In this document: positions 54,652 to 63,368 of the stretch, piece by piece
How positions within the stretch are numbered: position 1 is the stretch's first letter
How the letters are laid out: every line of letters starts with the position of its first letter
Source: CBDBKL01 sp965116215
Lineage (GTDB): Bacteria > Bdellovibrionota > Bdellovibrionia > Bdellovibrionales > JAKFYE01
Assembly: GCA_965116215.1 (NCBI GenBank)
Contig: OZ220494.1
Span: 186,001 to 250,000, forward strand
DNA length: 64,000 nucleotides
Reading direction: 5' to 3'
The notes under the pieces: generated by a model
Told to the model about the DNA's origin: nothing
Databases searched by the model: none
Seen by the model: the letters and a program-made list of their open reading frames with translations, nothing else
Position numbers and translations under genes: made by a program

Positions 54652-55197
54652 ATGGTGAAAAAAATCTTTTTTAAAAAAGTAAAGAGCGCAGGTTATACGC
54701 TTATTGAGTTACTGCTTGTTATAACAATATTAGGGATTCTTGCAGCGATAGCCATACCAGCTTATCAAACATACAAGAGAGAGGCTCAACAAACAGAGGC
54801 AAAGATTGCCCTGGGGGAAATATTTACTTCAGAGAAAGTTTTTTTTGCAGAATGGTTTGGTTATGGAAATAGTTTGGCATGGATAGGGTATGCTCCAACA
54901 GGAAAACCCAAGTACAACTCAGGTTTTGTATCTGGTGGTACAAGTAGCCATTTATCAGGTTTTTCACCCCCGGCTGGATCTAACACTCTTATTGATACGA
55001 ACAATCTCTGTGGCACTCCCTTTGCCCCCGATTGTAGTAATTCGCTTATTGGCTCCATAAGTCTGACATCGGGTGTTTCTAAGGCTGATAGCGGTAGTTT
55101 TACCGCTGAATCTGTGGGTGATATAGGTGGGACCAATCAAGACAAATGGACAATAGACAATAGAAAAAACCTCCAAAATACTCAATCGGGCCTTTAA
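54652..55197 (+). CDS. pilA: Type IV pilin (PilA-like)
   Basis: This is a type IV major pilin or pseudopilin. From ATG 54652 (GTG 54646 is also possible) it has about 181 residues. A basic leader ends in KSAG, and the prepilin peptidase site is [21 protein letters not shown], with Gly at -1, Tyr at +1 and the conserved Glu at +5. Tyr at +1 instead of Phe/Met is uncommon. The mature part has a small globular domain with one Cys pair ([10 protein letters not shown]) and ends [17 protein letters not shown], a C-terminal pattern typical of PilA proteins. It stands after the aconitase terminator and 37 bp before a TPR-like gene. Confidence 0.88.
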   Translation: MVKKIFFKKVKSAGYTLIELLLVITILGILAAIAIPAYQTYKREAQQTEAKIALGEIFTSEKVFFAEWFGYGNSLAWIGYAPTGKPKYNSGFVSGGTSSHLSGFSPPAGSNTLIDTNNLCGTPFAPDCSNSLIGSISLTSGVSKADSGSFTAESVGDIGGTNQDKWTIDNRKNLQNTQSGL

Positions 55198-55234
55198 TCT
55201 TTATTTTTAAAATACAGAGGAATAGAAGGTTATT

Positions 55235-55903
55235 TTGAAAAAAGTAGTCTTTTTACTATTAGCGGGCTTTATCTTAATGGCTTTGGGTTATAGATCGCCT
55301 ATGGAGGTTAAGAATGTGGTGATTTTTCCGCCTTCTGGTATTGAACATTTTGCTCTGGGGTTTAATGAGGTTTTATCTGATATATTTTGGATTCGTGTTG
55401 TGCAGAATCTTGATTATTGTGAGAGAGGAGATAATGGACAGAGAGCTTCTTTTAGGGAAGAGGACTCAATGCAATCTCTATGTCATAGGGGATGGGTGTT
55501 TCAAATGCTAGATACTATTACAGATTTATCACCTAGATTTCGGCTGCCGTATATTGCAGGAGGGACGACTTTAAGTGTTCTTGTAGATGATAGGGAAGGG
55601 GCAAGACTCATATTTGATAAGGGTTTAAAGAGATTTCCTGAGGATTGGGGGCTCGCTTATCGAGCGGCTTATCACTACCTTTATGAGTTAAAGGATTCTC
55701 GAAGAGCTGCAGATTTGCTGCTTCTGGCTTATAGAAATGGGGGGCCAGAGTGGCTTCCGCTATTGGTATCAAGGCTCTATTCTAAAACAGGTCAGAAAAT
55801 TTTAGGTGTAACTATTTTACAGGACTTGCTTCGAAGGAAGGGGCTTTCAGAGAGAGTCAAAAAAAGAGCTGAAAAAAAATTAAAGACTTTGATGTCTCTT
55901 TAA
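55235..55903 (+). CDS. TPR-like membrane-anchored protein, unrecognised
   Basis: This protein of 222 residues has a TTG start at 55235 and a single N-terminal membrane helix or uncleaved signal (residues 1-19, FLLLAGFILMALGY). The following soluble part begins PPSGIEHFALGFNEVLSDIFWIRVVQN, a segment I have seen described for conserved hypotheticals near pilin genes, and then shows helical, tetratricopeptide-like spacing: ARLIFDKGLKRFPEDWGLAYRAAYHYLYE and RAADLLLLAYRNGGPEWL. No catalytic motif is visible. Its closeness to pilA (37 bp) suggests a shared transcript and a possible pilus-related role, which is inference. Confidence 0.7.
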   Translation: MKKVVFLLLAGFILMALGYRSPMEVKNVVIFPPSGIEHFALGFNEVLSDIFWIRVVQNLDYCERGDNGQRASFREEDSMQSLCHRGWVFQMLDTITDLSPRFRLPYIAGGTTLSVLVDDREGARLIFDKGLKRFPEDWGLAYRAAYHYLYELKDSRRAADLLLLAYRNGGPEWLPLLVSRLYSKTGQKILGVTILQDLLRRKGLSERVKKRAEKKLKTLMSL

Positions 55904-56091
55904 GAAATTTCAGATAACAAGTGGGGGAGGGTGTTTAATTTTTGAGCTATATGTTCATTGGGAAATGGAGTATGTGAAAAGCAGAGATAAGGTCAAAAGA
56001 GATTAAACGGTAGATCATCTATTTTCTGAAGATCTTAGGTTGACTATAGATGTTTTAGATTCAAATTAAAGGCTTTCGAGGATTAGCTTCT

Positions 56092-57195
56092 ATGCCACAA
56101 GATTATTATGAAGTTCTCAATGTATCCAGAGATGCAGATCAAGAGACAATAAAGAAGGCGTTTCGTCAGATGGCTGTAAAATATCATCCTGATAAGAACC
56201 CAGGGAATAAGGAGGCAGAAGATAAATTCAAAGAGGCGGCAACAGCGTATGAGATTTTAGGAAACCCTGAAAAACGCTCTCAATATGATCGCCTAGGGCA
56301 TCAGGCTTTTTCAGGTTTGGGAGGGCAGGCTGGTGGCTTTTCAGACATTAATGATGTGTTTTCCAGTTTTGGAGATATTTTCTCTGATATTTTTGGCGAA
56401 GGGGGGTTTGGAGGAGTTCGTACACAAAGGGGGAGAAGAGGGCCCTCTCGTGGCTCAGATCTCAGATACCGTATGGATATTGGCCTTGAGGATGTTATTC
56501 AGGGTATAGAAAAAGAAATAGAGTATGAGACGGAGTCGGATTGTCAGAAGTGTCACGGCAGTGGCGCAGATCCTCAACATAAACCGAAAAGGTGTCCTCA
56601 GTGTGGGGGATCGGGTCAGGTTGTAAGAGCACAGGGCTTCTTTTCAATGTCTAGTACATGTGCGGCTTGTCATGGTGAGGGAGAAATTATTAAGAAAAAG
56701 TGTCGGACTTGTCATGGTTATAAGCGTAAGACTTTAAAGAAAAAAATTAAGGTGAAGGTTCCTTCTGGTGTCAATACGGGAACACGTTTACGTATTGCTG
56801 GAGAAGGAGAGGGGGGGTATCGCAGAGGGGGGTCTGGAGATCTTTATGTTGAAATTTACGTTAGAGAACATCCTCATTTTGAACGTCTAGAAAATGATAT
56901 TTATGGAAAAGTGGAGGTGACGTATTTACAGGCCATTTTAGGAGCTGAAGTTTCGGTAAAGACATTAGATGGCCAGAAGACAATTGAAATTCCCCCGGGA
57001 ACGCAGCCTCAGGCGAAAGTCCGTGTCATGGGTCAGGGTGTTCCACTTTTAAGAGGACATGGACGAGGGGATATGTACTTTGTCGTTGATTTAAAAATTC
57101 CGAAACGTGTCAGTAAGAAGGAGGGTGCACTGTTGAGGGAGCTAAAGGAAATAGGTCAGAAGGGGGATAAATCAAGAGGTTTTTTCAGAAAGTAA
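56092..57195 (+). CDS. dnaJ: Chaperone DnaJ
   Basis: DnaJ is the J-domain co-chaperone that delivers clients to DnaK. The 367 residues have the J domain with the HPD motif in YHPDKNPGN (about 32-40), a Gly/Phe-rich linker (about 76-118), the zinc-binding domain with CQKCHGSG, CPQCGGSG, CAACHGEG and CRTCHGYK (the last deviates from CxxCxGxG), and the C-terminal client-binding domain. It lies ahead of dnaK, opposite to the common dnaK-dnaJ order. A TTGACT box with shared flanks (GGTTGACT-TAGA) occurs about 50 bp before this start and about 90 bp before dnaK. Confidence 0.96.
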   Translation: MPQDYYEVLNVSRDADQETIKKAFRQMAVKYHPDKNPGNKEAEDKFKEAATAYEILGNPEKRSQYDRLGHQAFSGLGGQAGGFSDINDVFSSFGDIFSDIFGEGGFGGVRTQRGRRGPSRGSDLRYRMDIGLEDVIQGIEKEIEYETESDCQKCHGSGADPQHKPKRCPQCGGSGQVVRAQGFFSMSSTCAACHGEGEIIKKKCRTCHGYKRKTLKKKIKVKVPSGVNTGTRLRIAGEGEGGYRRGGSGDLYVEIYVREHPHFERLENDIYGKVEVTYLQAILGAEVSVKTLDGQKTIEIPPGTQPQAKVRVMGQGVPLLRGHGRGDMYFVVDLKIPKRVSKKEGALLRELKEIGQKGDKSRGFFRK

Positions 57196-57302
57196 GAGAT
57201 TTATTAAGGGGTTGACTTTAGAGGGCTTGGCATCATGTTGGAATGGAATTAAGTTAGAGTGCAATAAAAGATTTAAACATAAATAAAAAATGGAGACCAT
57301 TT

Positions 57303-59241
57303 ATGGGGAAGATTATTGGTATTGATTTAGGAACGACAAATTCAGTTGTGGCTATTATTCAAAATGGCGAACCTAAGATTTTGCCAAACCAAGAGGGTAT
57401 GCGCACAACTCCATCGGTTGTGGCTTTTGTAAAGGATGATGAGCGGCTTGTGGGTCAGGTGGCCAAGCGACAGGCGGTGACCAATCCTGAGAACACTATA
57501 TTTTCTGCAAAGCGATTTATTGGTCGTAAATATGAAGATATCAAAGATGAAATCAAAATAATGCCCTATAAAATTGTCAAAGAGGGGGAAGGCGTTGCCT
57601 TTGATATCAATGGAAAGAAAATAAAACCTGAAGAGATTTCTGCGATGGTTCTTCAAAAGTTAAAAAAAGTGGCTGAAGATTATTTGGGTCAAGAGGTGCA
57701 AGAGGCTGTTATAACAGTTCCTGCTTATTTTAATGATGCTGAGAGGCAGGCGACGAAGGATGCAGGTCGAGTCGCAGGTCTGGATGTCAAGAGAATCATC
57801 AATGAGCCGACAGCGGCAGCTTTGGCCTATGGTTTTGATAAAAAAAGTGATCAGAAAAAAATTGCAATCTATGACTTTGGAGGAGGGACTTTTGATATCT
57901 CTATCCTTGAAGTTGGGGATAATGTGGTTGAGGTGAAGTCGACAAATGGTGACACTCAACTCGGTGGGGATGATTTTGATATAGCCATTTTAAATTGGCT
58001 TGTTAAAGGGTTTCAAGCTGATAGTGGGATTGATTTAAGTAGTGACAAGATGGCACTTCAGCGATTAAAGGAAGCTTCTGAGAAAGCTAAAATAGAACTA
58101 TCATCATCTGTAGAAACAGAGATCAATTTACCCTTTATCACAGCAGATGCTTCAGGCCCTAAACATCTAACGATGAAGTTATCACGATCAAAATTTGATC
58201 AACTCACTGAGGATTTAGTGGCTCGTTCAATTGCCCCATGCAAGCAGGCCTTGAGTGATGCAGGCTTATCGAACAGTGATATTAATGAAGTGGTTTTAGT
58301 CGGAGGTTCCACACGTATTCCAGCTATACAAGAGGCTATAAAAGAGTTTTTTGGTCAAGAGCCCAATAAATCGACGAATCCTGATGAAGTTGTGGCCATT
58401 GGTGCAGCTCTACAAGGGGGAGTTTTAGGTGGTGAAGTTAAAGATGTTCTATTACTAGATGTGACTCCTCTTTCATTGGGAATTGAAACCCTTGGTGGTG
58501 TTATGACCAAGCTTATAGAGAGAAACACGACAATTCCCACTAAAAAAATCACAAATTTTTTCTACAGCGGCGGATCATCAACCCAGTGTGGATGTTCATG
58601 TTCTACAAGGTGAACGGGAGATGGTTGCAGACAATCAGACATTGGGGCGTTTTGAATTGGTAGGTATTCCATCTGCACCACGTGGAGTTCCTCAAATTGA
58701 GGTTTCGTTTGATATTGATGCAAACGGTATTCTCAATGTTGCGGCGAAGGATTTAGGAACAGGAAAGGAACAAGCTATTAAAATCACTTCTAAGTCTAAT
58801 TTAAGTGAAGATGAAATTAATAAAATGATTAAAGATGCAGAAGTGAATGCTGACTTAGATAAGAAGAAGAGAGAGCTGGTTTTAGCAAGAAATAATTTGG
58901 ATAATATCATTTATCAAGTGGACAAGTTATTGAAGGATAACAAAGATGGGATTGGGGAAGAGACACGGAAGCAGGCCAACACAGCTATAACTGATGCACG
59001 AAACGCTTTGGCATCTGAAGACATTGATCAAATCAAAGAATTTACTGAAAAGTTGACAGGTATTAATCAGAATATCAGCTCTGAGCTTTATAAATCGCAA
59101 GGTCAGTCTGCAAATAAGGAAGCGTCATCAGCAGAAGGGTCCAATAATACAGGGAGTGAAGCTGGATCTAAAACAGGAGAGAATAAGGGTAAGAATGCTG
59201 ATGATGATGTCATTGACGCAGATTTTAAAGATGTGAATTAA
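57303..59241 (+). CDS. dnaK: Chaperone DnaK, interrupted by a +1 frameshift
   Basis: DnaK (Hsp70) is the ATP-driven chaperone partner of DnaJ. The first frame (57303-58613) gives the ATPase domain, [19 protein letters not shown] through [17 protein letters not shown], then runs into NFFYSGGS. The next frame continues with [16 protein letters not shown] and ends in [14 protein letters not shown] run of seven A (58542-58548) is the break: with six A the reading is [20 protein letters not shown], the normal sequence, and the product has 645 residues. An essential gene is not expected to be dead, so this is a sequencing/assembly error or a case of transcriptional slippage at the A run. Confidence 0.93.
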
Positions 59242-59417
59242 AGTTTTCAGTTGCAGCGAAGATTTTTTCAACAAAAAAAGAAGCTATACTATAGCATGAA
59301 AAAGAGAAGCAAAGATACACTCTTGACCCTGCCAGTTTGAATGATAAGATTTTATTTGATGATAAAAATTTTCCAATTTCCAAGGCGACTTGTTCTTCGA
59401 ATGATTGATTGGTATGT

Positions 59418-61547
59418 ATGAAGAAGTCTTCATGGGGGATATGGTTAAAGTTTTTTGAATATCTTTCTCTGGTTTTTTTGATTCTATTGCTCAGTTCCGC
59501 TTTTTTACATTCGACAGGTACGGTAGATATTTATTGGCAGCTAAGGGCCGGCATTGATCTTATTCAAAAGGGGTATTCTCCATTTATTGATCACTATAGC
59601 ACAGGTCATTATGGCGATCCTATTCATTACATAGCTATTTTATATCAAGCTCTGATTGGCAGTGTTCATGAATTTTTGGGAGGATTTACATCTGTTCATA
59701 TTTTACATTTTTTAGCCAGATTAGCACTTTTATTTGTGGCCTATAGAATCGTTTTTCGAGTCGTTCCTCATCCTTTTGTTCGGGTTTCTTTATTAGCTAT
59801 TTTTGTAGCCTGTGTTTTGCCGCGCTCTCTTTTAAGAGCAGAGTTGTTTTCACAGCTTTGGATGTTAGTGCTTTGTGAGTTTTTATGGAGGAAGGATCGC
59901 ATTTTAAAATCTAAGGAGTTTATTCTTTTATGTTTTAGCCAAGTGATTTGGACCCACTTTCACTCCTCTGCAGTATTTGGGTATCTGATTGTCGGGGCTT
60001 ATTTATTAGATCAATTATGGTTCTTATGGAGAAAAAAAAATAAATCTGAAATGAAAGTGGTCATTTTTCAAGGGTTAGGTTTTTTAGTCACAGGTTTTAT
60101 AAACCCTCTTTTTTCTCATCCCCTTATGGGCTTATTAAAAGTCAATGAATTTGCTGGAATTATTGCTGAGTGGACACGTAGTCCATATATTCAGATGGGG
60201 ATGGCTAGACAGTTTTATATCTGTCTTTCTATTGTTGCTATTGTTCATCTTATTAGAAAGAAATCTTACTTTACTGTATATTTAATTTTGGCTTTGTTAG
60301 TCAATATTTTTGTTTATAAAAGAATGTTTATTAATTATCTGATTATTACTTTTCCATTTACTGTGAGGGCTTTTCAAGATCTGTTTGTTCAGAAGATTCA
60401 ATTATCAGATAAGAAGTCATTAAAGTTTTTTGCAGTGATTTCTTTTGCTGGAGTTTTAATTTTTACATATTTACCTCTATATAAGAGACCCTATAATACA
60501 GTCAGATCTATATTTTCTTTGTGGAGTGAGTCTGAAACTCTGGAAAAGTCTTTTTCTCTAACCACAGAGTATTCGTATTTAAGGGAGAAATTTGCAAAAG
60601 ATCTTTTAGGTGGAAGTCTTGTTAGCTCTAGAGATGTGCATAGGTATTTGCTCAATAAAGAAAAGGTGCTGGGGAATGTTTTGAATGATTATGCAAATGG
60701 AGCAATGATTCAGTATTTTTGGGGTGATCGAGCCAAAGTCTTCATTGATGGTCGAACAAGTGCACTTTATTCTTTAGATGATTTTAAATTATATGAATCA
60801 ATTCTACATTCTCAGACGAAGATTTTTGAATATATGAGGAAAAACGATGTGAAGTATGCTTTTTTATTAGATCGTAATTATCAGGTGTTAGAGAGAGTTT
60901 TAAGGTCAGGTGCTTTTGGAGTAGATTATTTGGGACGAAAGAGTTTATTGCTAAAGAGGTCTGAGAGAAGATTTTTAAATCTATCAAAGGCTTTGGCGAG
61001 TTCTATGTGCATTGCAGAGTTAGACTTAAAAGATTTAAGAGGGGAGAAAAAAGAGGCTTTGAAAATAGGATCTGTAAAGAATGCTTATCTTATTGATTTT
61101 ATAATCAGATATCTAGAGGCCAAAGATAAAAAGTTATATCTTTCTAATACAGTTCTTTTGGATAGTTTCTTGTTTTGGAAGATATATAGTTATTTGACAT
61201 GGAAAGAGGGGTTATGGGAACTGAGTTTGGCAGCTTTTAAAAAACTGAATCGTATGTCTCGCCATCGATTTTTTATGATTATAGATGTCTCTTTATATTT
61301 AAAGCATTGGGAATCGGCAAGAAATAGATTACATTTTATGATTCAAAAGGTAATGGACTTAGATGAGATTGGTTATGGGATTTTGTATTATCTGGCCCAT
61401 CGGTTAAATAAAGAATCTGGAAAAAAAATGGTCTCTGAGAAATTTATTGAAAAGGTAAAAGAGAGATCTAAGGGGCAATTTAAAATGGGTCGCCAACTTA
61501 TAGGTAAGCCCATCTTTGACTGTTCACTAGTTGCTTCTAAAGGATAA
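59418..61547 (+). CDS. Polytopic membrane protein, glycosyltransferase-C-like, unrecognised
   Basis: This is a 709-residue membrane protein starting at ATG 59418 (TTG 59409 also fits). There are about ten hydrophobic helices in the first 370 residues, with an early STGTVDIYWQLRAGIDLIQKG loop that carries a conserved Asp. A soluble C-terminal part includes NDYANGAMIQYFWGDRAKVFIDGRTSALY (about 415-443), a pattern of GT-C-type membrane glycosyltransferases/hypotheticals (FIDGR). The rest of the C-terminus is helical and lysine-rich. It is followed after 107 bp by a GtrB-like glycosyltransferase, so lipid-linked sugar handling is plausible. The exact reaction is unknown. Confidence 0.72.
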   Translation: MKKSSWGIWLKFFEYLSLVFLILLLSSAFLHSTGTVDIYWQLRAGIDLIQKGYSPFIDHYSTGHYGDPIHYIAILYQALIGSVHEFLGGFTSVHILHFLARLALLFVAYRIVFRVVPHPFVRVSLLAIFVACVLPRSLLRAELFSQLWMLVLCEFLWRKDRILKSKEFILLCFSQVIWTHFHSSAVFGYLIVGAYLLDQLWFLWRKKNKSEMKVVIFQGLGFLVTGFINPLFSHPLMGLLKVNEFAGIIAEWTRSPYIQMGMARQFYICLSIVAIVHLIRKKSYFTVYLILALLVNIFVYKRMFINYLIITFPFTVRAFQDLFVQKIQLSDKKSLKFFAVISFAGVLIFTYLPLYKRPYNTVRSIFSLWSESETLEKSFSLTTEYSYLREKFAKDLLGGSLVSSRDVHRYLLNKEKVLGNVLNDYANGAMIQYFWGDRAKVFIDGRTSALYSLDDFKLYESILHSQTKIFEYMRKNDVKYAFLLDRNYQVLERVLRSGAFGVDYLGRKSLLLKRSERRFLNLSKALASSMCIAELDLKDLRGEKKEALKIGSVKNAYLIDFIIRYLEAKDKKLYLSNTVLLDSFLFWKIYSYLTWKEGLWELSLAAFKKLNRMSRHRFFMIIDVSLYLKHWESARNRLHFMIQKVMDLDEIGYGILYYLAHRLNKESGKKMVSEKFIEKVKERSKGQFKMGRQLIGKPIFDCSLVASKG

Positions 61548-61654
61548 CTTATTATAGGATATACTTATGCCCAAGATTAAAAGATATGTCTTATTTTTTA
61601 CTCATTTATAAGTTTTACGATAGAGTTGGTGGTGTTGGAGGGTGAGGTTTATTT

Positions 61655-62584
61655 ATGAAACTGTCGGTTGTAACAACGCTTTATCAATCATCCCCACATA
61701 TTATGGAGTGGTATCGTCGCACTAAAGAATCTATAGGGTCTTTGACTGAAGACTATGAAATTATTTTTGTTAATGATGGGTCAGAAGATAATTCACTTGA
61801 TATTGTGCAGAGTTTGATTCGAGAGAATCATCGTATAAAGGTCATTGATTTGTCGAGAAACTTTGGACATCACGAAGCGATGATGACGGGGTTGAATTTT
61901 GCAAAGGGTGATTATATTTTTTTAATCGATAGTGATTTAGAGGAGCAGCCTGAGTGGCTGTTGTCTTTTAAAGAGCAGATGGAGAAATCAAAATGCGATG
62001 TTGTTTATGGTGTTCAAGCCAAGCGTAAGGGAGGATTTATTGAACGCTATGGGGGTAAGGCATTTGATTACTTTTTTAGATTTTGTACAGGATTTGGTTT
62101 GCCGGCGGCTGTGGTCACTGCGAGGTTGATGACGAAATCCTATGTCAATGCCTTACTTAAATATAAAGAGCGTGAATTATTTCTGTTGGGCATATGGCAT
62201 TTGACGGGATTTTATCAAGAGCCTCAGGTTGTGAAGAAGTTAAGTTGTAGTGAAACGACATATTCTTTTGGATTGAGACTACAGTTGATGATAAATGCCA
62301 TCACCTCATTTAGTAATCGACCATTAATGGGCATTTTTTATTTTGGATTGTTCCTCTCTGTAGGGGCATTTGCTAGCGGTCTGTATTTATTAATAAATAA
62401 ATTATTTGGTTCAGAGATTCCTGTATTGGGGTGGACATCTGTTATGATTTCTATATGGTTATTGAGTGGTTTGATTATTTTATTTCTGGGTGTCATTGGA
62501 ATTTATCTTTCAAAGGTATTTTCTGAGAGTAAGCAAAGACCCTTGACTATCGTTCGTCAAATTTATGGTGGAGATGAAAAATAA
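61655..62584 (+). CDS. Family 2 glycosyltransferase, GtrB/DPM1-like
   Basis: This enzyme probably moves a sugar from a nucleotide donor onto a polyprenyl phosphate. The 309 residues open with the GT-A fold LSVVTTLYQS and FVNDGSEDNSLDIV (about 38-51). Then come LSRNFGHHEAMMTGL (about 68-82) and the DxD region FLIDSDLEEQPEWL (about 91-104). Two C-terminal membrane helices (about 226-250 and 260-288) are typical of GtrB-like proteins with bactoprenol substrates. It is the last plus-strand gene before the palindromic repeats and shares direction with the membrane protein ahead of it. Confidence 0.9.
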   Translation: MKLSVVTTLYQSSPHIMEWYRRTKESIGSLTEDYEIIFVNDGSEDNSLDIVQSLIRENHRIKVIDLSRNFGHHEAMMTGLNFAKGDYIFLIDSDLEEQPEWLLSFKEQMEKSKCDVVYGVQAKRKGGFIERYGGKAFDYFFRFCTGFGLPAAVVTARLMTKSYVNALLKYKERELFLLGIWHLTGFYQEPQVVKKLSCSETTYSFGLRLQLMINAITSFSNRPLMGIFYFGLFLSVGAFASGLYLLINKLFGSEIPVLGWTSVMISIWLLSGLIILFLGVIGIYLSKVFSESKQRPLTIVRQIYGGDEK

Positions 62585-62757
62585 AATTTTTTTAGGTGAC
62601 CTTATAGATAGCGAAGTCACATCAGAGTGATTATGAGTTATTTTATTGGTTTAAGAATTTTATTTTAGAGTTTTGGGTGGATAAAGATTGTTACTGCGAT
62701 CTAAGGACAGAACAAGTTTGTCTCTCTTCAAGATTTACTTTTTAAGGGTGGATAGTA

Positions 62758-62946
62758 GGAAGAGTTTTTCTTAAGGCTTCCAAAAGCTCAGACAACTCTG
62801 AGGTCCGCAGTTCGTCTCCGCCGCAGGTTAAAAGCCTAAGATTGGCAGTACTTGATAAGATCAGGGATAAAAGAAACTGTCTCTCTGCGGATACGCCCTG
62901 CGCCTCAGAAAACTCGTTTTGAAAACCTTCAGAAAAACTCTTCCTC
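62758..62946. repeat. Palindromic dispersed repeat, long form, copy C1
   Basis: The ends are GGAAGAGTTTTTCTTAAGG and CCTTCAGAAAAACTCTTCC. The core shares CTCAGACAACTCTGAGG and ATACGCCCTGCGCCTCAG with the copies at 9.3 and 47.2 kb; the central block is diverged. A match to the 9.22-9.27 kb sequence begins already at about 62704. Confidence 0.8.
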
Positions 62947-62969
62947 CCTTTGATCCTCTGGTTGGCGTA

Positions 62970-63280
62970 AATAATTCTTAAGATTTTCAATTTGTGGTGA
63001 AGTTTAAAGTCTTGGTTGGATAGAAGACTAAAGGCGTAAGCTGGATAGTGCTCGATGCCATCAAGTATAGAATAAACGATCTTTTTGTAGATATGCCCTT
63101 CTGTAGGAAAAAGACTTTTATCTTCCCCTTAAAGCTCAAACAGCTTTGAAGGGCGCAAAGCGTCTCTGCCGCAGGCTAAAAACGCAAGTTGGATAGTGCT
63201 CCATGCTGTCAAGCATAGAATAAACGATCTCTCCACGGATACGCATTGCGCTTCAAAAAACTCGCTTTAAGAGAAAAATA
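62970..63280. repeat. Palindromic dispersed repeats, degenerate copies C2 and C3
   Basis: Two further units keep the block GGATAGTGCTCGAT/GGATAGTGCTCCAT and AGCATAGAATAAACGATCT, but the terminal inverted repeats have decayed (C2 about 62970-63115, C3 about 63118-63280). The inner hairpin of C3 reads CAAA-CAGC-TTTG where others have CAGA-CAAC-TCTG, a paired change. Confidence 0.7.
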
Positions 63281-63368
63281 AAAGTCCTTTTTAATAGTAA
63301 GACACATGAGAGTGTTTTACTTATTGTCGATTGTAACTCACACAGAGGCTTCTTGTTGAGAACGGGTT

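Larger units (their letters stand above)
62585..63368. other. Intergenic region filled by dispersed repeats
   Basis: This 784-bp gap between convergent genes is mostly occupied by three diverged units of the palindromic repeat (62758-63280). A hairpin AGTAAGACAC / GTGTTTTACTT lies at about 63296-63323. Short frames inside the repeats are not genes. Confidence 0.6.

Noticed and set aside
62742..62990. 82-residue minus-strand frame
   Set aside because: It is a translation of repeat C1; copies B1 and C2 break the frame.
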